A stretch of 11,460 nucleotides of DNA from an uncultured Enterobacter sp. (lineage in GTDB: Bacteria; Pseudomonadota; Gammaproteobacteria; Enterobacterales; Enterobacteriaceae): NCBI GenBank assembly GCA_946477805.1, contig CAMKZP010000063.1:1-11460 (forward strand), in the 5' to 3' direction. Made by a program: the position numbers and the translations under genes. The notes beneath the pieces were generated by a model, which was not told where the DNA came from, made no database searches, and worked only from the letters and a program-made list of their open reading frames with translations. The first letter of the stretch is position 1, and every line of letters begins with the position of its first letter. Positions 6,347 to 11,460 of this stretch are shown piece by piece.

Positions 6347-7216
6347 TTATTTCCCCTGCGCCGCGAGCCACTCCATCGCCCGCTCCCCCGCCTCATCCAC
6401 CGGTAAATAGACCAGCAGCCGCGAGCCGTTTCGCGGTGCGGAGTACCAGTACATCTGCTGCAGCGTAAAATCACCCAGCGCGGGATGGGTAAATAGCTTG
6501 AGCTGGTTCTCCACGCCGCGCACGTCGTTGCGCTGGTGCCACAGGGTTTTGAACTCGTCGGACACCGCAAAGAAGCGCGCCAGCTTCGCTTCCCACAGCG
6601 GGTCGCCCCGGTGCTCGGCCATCGCCGCGCGGAAATAGGAGACGAAGATCGGCAGCACGTCGTCGCGCTTGCCGAGCCGCGCGCGCCACGCCGGATGGGT
6701 GAGAAAGAGATAAATGCAGTTGCGGTCTTCCGGCGGGATGGCGTCGAAATCTACCCCCATCAGGTAACCAAAGCTGTCGTTCCACGCCACGATGTCGAAA
6801 TTCGGCTTCTGGATGCTGGCGGGCTTAGGCATCAGGGTATCCAGCAGGCGGCGGGTGCCTTCGCTGATGCCCTCACAGCAGACCGCCTGCGGCGCTTCGC
6901 CCGGCGGCAGGCCGGCCAGCACGAACAGGTGGCGGGCTTCGGTCGGGGTACACTGCAGCGCTTTGGCCACGGCCGCCATCACCGCGCTCGACGGATTCAC
7001 GTCCCTGCCCTGCTCCAGCCAGGTGTACCAGGTCACGCCCACGTCGGCGAGCATTGCCACCTCCTCGCGGCGCAGGCCCGGCGTGCGCCGCCGACCGCTG
7101 CGCGGCAGGCCGAGTCGCTGGGGATCGAGGCTTTCCCGGCGCGCGCGCAAAAATGCACCAAGCTGTTTTCGGGTGTCATCCTGAAGTGAGGTGACGGGTT
7201 CAGACATCAGCGCCAT
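6347..7216 (-). CDS. XRE-type regulator with MmyB-like ligand-binding domain
   Basis: The 289-residue protein has an N-terminal XRE helix-turn-helix (about residues 17-100), including T-P-G-L-R-R-E-E-V-A and the W-Y-T-W-L-E-Q-G-R segment typical of MmyB-type regulators, then a C-terminal domain (about 115-289) of the MmyB-like PAS-related ligand-binding type, with FDIVAWND and LTHPAWR blocks. Family members are often encoded divergently from one target gene, frequently a transporter or dehydrogenase. Here it is divergent from a DHA2 efflux pump, with 107 bases between start codons holding an inverted repeat, so it most likely controls the pump and itself in response to a small ligand. The ATG at 7216 is chosen because AGGGGG lies four to five bases upstream; a second ATG at 7207 is less well placed. 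Whether it represses or activates cannot be told from sequence. Confidence 0.9.
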   Translation of the reverse strand: MALMSEPVTSLQDDTRKQLGAFLRARRESLDPQRLGLPRSGRRRTPGLRREEVAMLADVGVTWYTWLEQGRDVNPSSAVMAAVAKALQCTPTEARHLFVLAGLPPGEAPQAVCCEGISEGTRRLLDTLMPKPASIQKPNFDIVAWNDSFGYLMGVDFDAIPPEDRNCIYLFLTHPAWRARLGKRDDVLPIFVSYFRAAMAEHRGDPLWEAKLARFFAVSDEFKTLWHQRNDVRGVENQLKLFTHPALGDFTLQQMYWYSAPRNGSRLLVYLPVDEAGERAMEWLAAQGK

Positions 7217-7240
7217 AAATCCCCCTGCATGGTAGTGCCA

Positions 7241-7266
7241 GTACCAGTATAAGCAAGAACTGGTAC
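7241..7266. promoter_or_regulatory. Inverted-repeat operator in the regulator-pump divergent promoter
   Basis: GTACCAGT (7241-7248) and ACTGGTAC (7259-7266) are perfect 8-base arms around a 10-base spacer. A further CCAGT half-site directly precedes the left arm (GTGCCAGT, 7235-7242), giving three related half-sites. On the minus strand TATACT (7246-7251) could be the regulator's -10, and on the plus strand TATAAG (7248-7253) could serve the pump; both overlap the repeat, but no good -35 is seen for either. It is the likely binding site of the MmyB-type regulator. Confidence 0.6.
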
Positions 7267-7323
7267 CCGTTTATGAGATAGACGATGCTACGTCCATCTG
7301 CTGTTTGACGCAACGGAGTTACC

Positions 7324-8760
7324 ATGAATACGTCAGTTGTTTCACCGGGCCGCGCAGGCCTGATATTGCTCTTAACCGGCCAGATGCTGCCGCTGATTGA
7401 TACCTCAATCACCAACGTCGCGCTGGACTCCATCACCCACTCGCTGCACGCTACCGCAACCGAACTGGAGCTGATTGTTGCGCTGTACGGGGTGGCTTTT
7501 GCCGTGTGCCTGGCGCTCGGCAGCAAGCTGGGGGATAACCTCGGCCGCCGCCGCCTTTTTATGTGGGGCGTGGCGAGCTTTGGCCTGGCCTCGCTGCTGT
7601 GCGGCATGGCGGGAAATATTGAACAGCTGCTGGCCGCGCGCATTGTTCAGGGCGCGGGGGCGGCGCTCATCATGCCGCAGATCCTTGCCACCCTGCACGT
7701 GACGCTAAAGGGACCGGCGCACGCAAAGGCGATTAGCCTGTTCGGCGGCATCGGTGGGATTGCGTTTATCGTCGGCCAGATGGGCGGCGGCTGGCTGGTG
7801 TCGGCGGATATCGCCGGGCTCGGCTGGCGCAACGCCTTCTTTATTAACGTGCCCATCTGCCTGATGGTGCTGGCGCTGAGCCGCCGCTACGTGCCGGAAA
7901 CCCGCCGCGATACCCCGTCGCGCATCGACTGGCAGGGAACGGCCCTGCTGGCGATGATCCTCTGCTGCCTGCTGTTCCCGATGGCGCTTGGCCCGCAGTG
8001 GCACTGGTCGTGGCCGCTGAAGGCAGCGCTGGCTGCCACTGTTCCGCTGGCCTGGCTGATGGTGCGCAACGCGCGTAAAAAAGAGCGAGCGGACGCTCAC
8101 CCGCTGATCCCGCCGCGTCTGATGCAGCTCAACAGCATCCGTTTCGGCGTGCTGATCGCGATGCTCTTTTTCAGCGTCTGGTCCGGGTTTATGTTCTGTA
8201 TGGCGCTGACTATGCAGACCGGCCTCGGCATGGCGCCGTGGCAGTCCGGAAACAGCTTTATTGCTCTTGGGGTGACCTACTTTGTTTCCGCGTGGTTTGC
8301 CCCGCGCCTGATTGCCCGCTACAGCACCAGCGCCATTCTGCTTACCGGGCTGGCAATCCAGATTACTGGCCTGCTGGCGCTGGTGGCCACGTTCCGGTTG
8401 TGGGGAATGCACAATACCGCCCTCACGCTGGCACCGGCCACCGGGCTGGTCGGCTACGGGCAGGCGCTGATTGTGAACAGCTTCTACCGCATCGGGATGC
8501 GCGATATTAAGCCTGACGACGCGGGCGCCGCGAGCGCCATTCTCAGCACCCTGCAGCAGGCCGCGCTGGGGCTGGGCCCGGCGATTTTCGGCGCGATTTT
8601 GCTGCACGCGCTGCAAAACCACCACGAAGATTACGCGCAGGCGATTAACGTTTTTCTGCTGGTTGAAACCGCGATGATGGTAGCGCTGGCGCTGGCAACG
8701 CTGCGTATGCGCCGTCGCCTGTGCCTGCCCGTGGTGAAGGTTTGCCAGACCAGCAAATAG
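7324..8760 (+). CDS. DHA2-family (14-helix) MFS drug/proton antiporter
   Basis: The 478-residue, strongly hydrophobic protein has about 14 predicted membrane spans, as in the DHA2 family (QacA, SmvA, EmrB-like). Motif D1 of helix 1 is present as L-P-L-I-D-T-S-I-T-N-V-A-L with Asp26, motif A as G-S-K-L-G-D-N-L-G-R-R-R-L (residues 66-78), and the antiporter motif C region as I-G-G-I-A-F-I-V-G-Q-M-G-G-G (about 143-156). It should export organic cations, dyes or other xenobiotics in exchange for protons; the actual substrates cannot be told from the sequence. The ATG at 7324 has GGAG six bases upstream. It is divergent from the MmyB-type regulator that probably controls it, and 65 bases upstream of mscM on the same strand, so partial read-through into mscM is possible. 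Confidence 0.9.
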   Translation: MNTSVVSPGRAGLILLLTGQMLPLIDTSITNVALDSITHSLHATATELELIVALYGVAFAVCLALGSKLGDNLGRRRLFMWGVASFGLASLLCGMAGNIEQLLAARIVQGAGAALIMPQILATLHVTLKGPAHAKAISLFGGIGGIAFIVGQMGGGWLVSADIAGLGWRNAFFINVPICLMVLALSRRYVPETRRDTPSRIDWQGTALLAMILCCLLFPMALGPQWHWSWPLKAALAATVPLAWLMVRNARKKERADAHPLIPPRLMQLNSIRFGVLIAMLFFSVWSGFMFCMALTMQTGLGMAPWQSGNSFIALGVTYFVSAWFAPRLIARYSTSAILLTGLAIQITGLLALVATFRLWGMHNTALTLAPATGLVGYGQALIVNSFYRIGMRDIKPDDAGAASAILSTLQQAALGLGPAIFGAILLHALQNHHEDYAQAINVFLLVETAMMVALALATLRMRRRLCLPVVKVCQTSK

Positions 8761-8785
8761 GTTCGTGAATTTGCATAATAGATCC

Positions 8786-8807
8786 GCAGCCGCCATTATG
8801 GGGCTGC
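8786..8807. other. Hairpin in the pump-mscM gap
   Basis: GCAGCC / GGCTGC forms a 6-base stem that can extend by CCA/TGG after one bulged G. No T-run follows, so it is unlikely to be an intrinsic terminator. It lies just upstream of the mscM ribosome site (AGGAG, 8816-8820). A CATAAT at 8774-8779 could be a -10 for mscM, but I see no matching -35. Confidence 0.35.
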
Positions 8808-8825
8808 ATCAATACAGGAGACGTT

Positions 8826-10070
8826 ATGCAGGAATTAATTGCTCAGGTTGAAGAGTTAGGGATTGAAATTAATCACACCACCTCTTTAGTCATTATCTTT
8901 GGTATTATTTTTCTTACCGCCATTATCGTTCATTTTATTCTGCACAAAGTGGTGCTGCGGGCTTTTGAAAAGCGCGCGCGGGCCAGCAGCCATTTGTGGC
9001 TGCAGATCATTACCCAGAATAAACTCTTTCACCGTCTGGCCTTTACCCTGCAGGGGATAATCGTCAACGTTCAGGCGGTACTCTGGCTGCAAAAAGGCAG
9101 CGAAGCGGCGGAAATACTCACCACCTGCGCGAAGCTGTGGGTAATGGTGTATGCCCTGCTCTCCTTCTTCTCGCTGCTGGACGTGATATTTAATCTGTCG
9201 CAAAAGATGGCGACCGCTTCCCAGCTGCCGCTGAAGGGGATATTCCAGGGCGTTAAGCTGGTGAGCGCCATCCTCGTGGGAATATTGATTATCTCCCTGC
9301 TGATCGGCCAGTCCCCGGCGATTCTGATAAGCGGCCTGGGGGCTATGGCCGCCGTGCTGATGCTGGTGTTCAAAGACCCCATTCTGGGGCTGGTCGCCGG
9401 GATCCAGCTTTCCGCCAACGACATGCTCAAGCTCGGCGACTGGCTGGAGATGCCGAAATACGGCGCGAACGGCACGGTGACGGACATCGGCCTCACCACC
9501 GTTAAGGTGCGCAACTTCGACAATACCATCACCACTATTCCGACGTGGGCGCTGGTGTCCGACGCCTTTATCAACTGGAGCGGCATGTCTGCCTCCGGCG
9601 GGCGACGCATCAAGCGCAGCCTGAACGTTGATACCACCAGCATTCATTTCCTCGACGAGCAGGAGCAGCAGAAGCTGATTCAGGCGAAGCTGCTCAAGCC
9701 GTATATGGCGACCCGCCACGAGGAAATTAACCTGTGGAACCAGCAAAACGGTGAAGGGGAGTCGGTATTAAACCTGCGCAAGATGACCAATATCGGCACC
9801 TTCCGCGCCTACCTGAATGAATATCTGCGCAACCACCCGCGCATTCGTAAAGATATGACGCTGATGGTGCGCCAGCTCGCGCCGGATGCCAACGGCCTGC
9901 CGATTGAAATATACGCTTTCACCAACACGGTAATTTGGGCAGAATATGAGGAGATCCAGGCGGATATTTTCGATCATATTTACGCGGTGGTGGATGAGTT
10001 TGGCCTGCGCATTCACCAGTCGCCGACAGGGAACGATATTCGCTCCCTGGCGGGGGCGCTCGGCAAATAA
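8826..10070 (+). CDS. mscM: YbdG/MscM, miniconductance mechanosensitive channel of the MscS family
   Basis: The 414-residue protein aligns with E. coli YbdG (415 residues) over its whole length; a single residue is missing near residue 11. Five membrane spans are expected (about 19-40, 70-88, 104-124, 143-161, 164-185). The last is the MscS-type pore helix, S-P-A-I-L-I-S-G-L-G-A-M-A-A-V-L-M-L, followed by the conserved F-K-D-P-I-L-G-L-V-A-G-I-Q-L. The C-terminal half is the cytoplasmic vestibule. The channel releases solutes on osmotic downshock at low conductance. AGGAG five bases before the ATG supports the start. In E. coli it directly follows nfsB; here about 3.3 kb of other genes separate them. 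Its TAA is directly followed by the last codon of the convergent LacI-family gene, with no terminator visible between them. Confidence 0.96.
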   Translation: MQELIAQVEELGIEINHTTSLVIIFGIIFLTAIIVHFILHKVVLRAFEKRARASSHLWLQIITQNKLFHRLAFTLQGIIVNVQAVLWLQKGSEAAEILTTCAKLWVMVYALLSFFSLLDVIFNLSQKMATASQLPLKGIFQGVKLVSAILVGILIISLLIGQSPAILISGLGAMAAVLMLVFKDPILGLVAGIQLSANDMLKLGDWLEMPKYGANGTVTDIGLTTVKVRNFDNTITTIPTWALVSDAFINWSGMSASGGRRIKRSLNVDTTSIHFLDEQEQQKLIQAKLLKPYMATRHEEINLWNQQNGEGESVLNLRKMTNIGTFRAYLNEYLRNHPRIRKDMTLMVRQLAPDANGLPIEIYAFTNTVIWAEYEEIQADIFDHIYAVVDEFGLRIHQSPTGNDIRSLAGALGK

Positions 10071-11042
10071 TCAGGTGCTGGCGCGGGAAATATAGCGCCA
10101 GTCCATCATCACCCTTTCCGTGGGCGCATCCGGGCTGTCGATTTTGTTCATTAACAGGTCGACCGCTTTGCGCCCGATATCCCGCGACGGCTGTTCAATA
10201 GTGGTGAGCGAAATCATGTCCGCCAGCTCGGTGCCGTCAAACCCGACCACCGCGATATCCTCGGGCACCCGCAGCCCCGCCTGCTGAATGGCGCGCAGCG
10301 CCCCTGCTGCCAGGGTATCGGACACCGCAAACACCGCGTCCGGCGGGTTTTCCTCCAGCAGCGTTTGCATCGCCGCCATCCCTGCGCGCGAGCTGAGATC
10401 GCTCGCGTATTCCACCGCCTGATAGTCCAGACCCTTCAGGTGGACAACGCTCTTGTAGCCGCGCTCGCGCAGGCGGGCATATTTGTAGCTGAGGTCGTGG
10501 TTTATCATCGCGATGCGCCTGCGGCCCCCTTCGGCCAGCTGGCTGACGGCGTGCTGGGAGGCATCGACGTCGTTAATCCCAACGCAGGAGACCGCGCCCG
10601 CATCGGCGTATTCGGCGCACTGCACCCACGGCGCGGAACCGATCAGCGCGGCAAGTTCCGGCAGCTTTGAAAAGGCGTCCATGGTGATGATGCCGTCGAC
10701 GATTTTGCCCGACAGCAGGCTTAGGCCCGAGCGGGAGCGCTCGATGTCCGAGCCGGAGTTGCACAGCAGGATGCGGTAGCCGTTTTTCTCGGCCTCTTCT
10801 TCAATGCCCTTCACCACTTCGGCGCAGAACGGGTTAGCAATGTTGGAGACCATTACCAGAATCATATAGCTGCGGGCGGTGCGCAGCTGGCGCGCAAGCA
10901 GGTTAGGCTGGTAGTTGCTCTCTTTGATGGCCTGCAGGACGCGCTCGCGGTTTTTCGCCTTCACGGTGTCGCTGTTATTCAGCACGCGGGAAACCGTCGC
11001 CACGGAGACCCCGGCCAGCTGAGCGATTTTTTGAATTGACAT
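10071..11042 (-). CDS. LacI-family transcriptional regulator
   Basis: The 323-residue protein has a LacI helix-turn-helix at residues 2-25 (S-I-Q-K-I-A-Q-L-A-G-V-S-V-A-T-V-S-R-V-L), a hinge helix near N-L-L-A-R-Q-L-R (residues 47-54), and a periplasmic-binding-protein-like effector domain (about 58-320) with the usual P-E-D-I-A-V-V-G-F-D-G and L-T-T-I-E-Q-P blocks. Length and layout are normal. It should repress sugar or polyol catabolism genes and be released by the sugar. It lies 75 bases downstream of a Gfo/Idh/MocA dehydrogenase on the same strand, a likely member of its regulon. I cannot name the sugar. The ATG at 11042 starts directly at the HTH; the ribosome site is weak, with only an AGGA about 12 bases upstream. 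In E. coli pheP lies at this position beside ybdG. Confidence 0.92.
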   Translation of the reverse strand: MSIQKIAQLAGVSVATVSRVLNNSDTVKAKNRERVLQAIKESNYQPNLLARQLRTARSYMILVMVSNIANPFCAEVVKGIEEEAEKNGYRILLCNSGSDIERSRSGLSLLSGKIVDGIITMDAFSKLPELAALIGSAPWVQCAEYADAGAVSCVGINDVDASQHAVSQLAEGGRRRIAMINHDLSYKYARLRERGYKSVVHLKGLDYQAVEYASDLSSRAGMAAMQTLLEENPPDAVFAVSDTLAAGALRAIQQAGLRVPEDIAVVGFDGTELADMISLTTIEQPSRDIGRKAVDLLMNKIDSPDAPTERVMMDWRYISRAST

Positions 11043-11062
11043 AGCGACGACACATCCTGCGG

Positions 11063-11072
11063 TTAGCGTTTT
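11063..11072. promoter_or_regulatory. Possible LacI-type half-palindromic operator
   Basis: On the minus strand AAAACGCTAA resembles the LacI-family core with a central CG flanked by A- and T-rich halves; it matches AAAACGTTTT at 7 of 10 positions. It is also inside a wider CCTGC...GCAGG repeat (11056-11060 and 11075-11079). At 20-30 bases upstream of the LacI-family start codon it could serve autoregulation. The match is short and may be chance. Confidence 0.25.
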
Positions 11073-11092
11073 GTGCAGGCTACCATAAATTT

Positions 11093-11114
11093 GCTGCCCG
11101 GCGAACCGGGCAGC
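11093..11114 (-). terminator. Strong hairpin after the dehydrogenase gene, likely terminator
   Basis: GCTGCCCGG (11093-11101) and CCGGGCAGC (11106-11114) form a perfect 9-base GC-rich stem with a 4-base loop, three bases after the dehydrogenase stop on the minus strand. It is followed on that strand by AAATTTAT, a poor T-tract, so it may act as a partial terminator or a 3'-end-protecting stem between the dehydrogenase and the LacI-family gene. Confidence 0.55.
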
Positions 11115-11117
11115 GCG

Positions 11118-11410
11118 TCATTGCGCCACGCGGACCCAGCGCTGCTGCTGATGGCTTTTCACTATCGCATCAATGATATACATCACGTTCGCACCGTCGT
11201 GGAAGGTGGCAAACTGCGGCGCTTCCGGCATCGCTCCCGCCTGCACGGCACGGTAGAACTGCGCCATCATATTTTTGAAGGCGTCGGGCCAGCCTTCGAT
11301 ATGCCCGCCGGGGAAGTGGGCGCTGTCGGCCACGTCAGGGTTCATCAGGCCCGGATCGTCGGTGAGCGTCTCGTTTGCCCGCGCGCGGTGGCCGATCCAC
11401 AGCCGCTGGG
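11118..11410 (-). CDS. Gfo/Idh/MocA-family dehydrogenase, C-terminal fragment
   Basis: About 96 residues of the C-terminus can be read, from QRLWIGHRARANETL through the family-typical H-F-P-G-G-H-I-E-G-W-P-D-A-F-K to the end FATFHDGANVMYIIDAIVKS...RWVRVAQ and a TGA stop at 11118-11120. Gfo/Idh/MocA proteins are NAD(P)-dependent oxidoreductases of sugars, inositols or amino sugars; the Rossmann domain and catalytic residues lie outside the window, so the substrate cannot be stated. The reading frame stops being genomic at 11410, where adapter sequence begins. The internal ATG at 11345 is not the true start: similarity continues upstream. It precedes a LacI-family regulator on the same strand, suggesting a sugar or polyol cluster. 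Confidence 0.85.
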
Positions 11411-11460
11411 CTGTCTCTTATACACATCTGACGCTGCCGACGACTAGTCGAGTGTAGATC
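11411..11460. other. Untrimmed Illumina Nextera adapter with i5 index (not genomic)
   Basis: Positions 11411-11429 are the 19-base Tn5 mosaic end as used in Nextera kits (CTGTCTCTTATACACATCT). It continues to 11443 as the reverse complement of the Nextera Read 1 adapter (GACGCTGCCGACGA), then an 8-base i5 index CTAGTCGA (11444-11451, reverse complement TCGACTAG), then GTGTAGATC, the start of the P5 flow-cell sequence. It is synthetic, and any reading frame entering it is false beyond 11410. Confidence 0.98.

Noticed and set aside
7705..8796. Long minus-strand open frame (363 residues) opposite the DHA2 pump
   Set aside because: It is rich in Arg, Gln and His with no domain features, as expected for the reverse of a GC-rich membrane-protein gene.
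11411..11429. Tn5 transposon end
   Set aside because: The mosaic end is directly followed by Nextera adapter and index, so it is library-derived, not a resident transposon.
11275..11457. Plus-strand reading frames of 60-124 residues running to the contig end
   Set aside because: They lie opposite the dehydrogenase and take their last residues from the adapter sequence at 11411-11460.

Overview
The window is chromosomal DNA of an enteric gammaproteobacterium, most likely Enterobacter or a close relative (Klebsiella, Lelliottia). The evidence is a complete ramR / romA-ramA multidrug-regulation locus together with close homologues of E. coli ybdJ, ybdF, nfsB and ybdG (mscM), all in E. coli gene order. 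The last 50 bases are not genomic: they are an untrimmed Illumina Nextera adapter with an i5 index, so this is the raw end of an assembled contig.

Layout. 1-242: AT-rich, no confident gene. 243-491 (+): ybdJ, a small inner-membrane protein. 477-2045 (-): a secreted Fes-type esterase whose 3' end overlaps ybdJ. 2123-2155 (-): a strong intrinsic terminator closing the romA-ramA unit. 2173-2514 (-): ramA. 2547-3650 (-): romA. 3705-3751: a perfect RamR palindrome on the romA-ramA promoter. 3842-4432 (+): ramR, overlapped by ybdF (4422-4790, +). 4910-5563 (+): nfsB. 5571-5589: a hairpin between convergent genes. 5591-6193 (-): an unrecognised 200-residue protein. 6347-7216 (-) and 7324-8760 (+): a divergent MmyB-type regulator and a 14-helix DHA2 drug/proton antiporter, with an inverted repeat between them. 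8826-10070 (+): ybdG/mscM. 10071-11042 (-): a LacI-family regulator. 11118-11410 (-): the C-terminal part of a Gfo/Idh/MocA dehydrogenase, cut by the contig end.

How it fits together. ybdJ, ybdF, nfsB and ybdG are consecutive in E. coli K-12. Here that block is opened twice: by esterase-ramA-romA-ramR between ybdJ and ybdF, and by the orphan ORF, regulator and pump between nfsB and ybdG. RamR represses romA-ramA through the operator; drugs or bile acids binding RamR release RamA, a MarA/SoxS-like activator of efflux and porin control. ramR is overlapped by ybdF and may be co-transcribed with it and perhaps with nfsB, a nitroreductase whose E. coli counterpart is MarA-activated. The DHA2 pump with its own divergent regulator adds a second inducible efflux module. 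The LacI regulator and dehydrogenase look like the edge of a sugar or polyol catabolic cluster.

I found no convincing evidence of a wholly new system, CRISPR array, insertion sequence, tRNA or rRNA. The least explained items are the 200-residue ORF, the N-terminally extended secreted Fes-like esterase, and the inverted repeat at the pump promoter.
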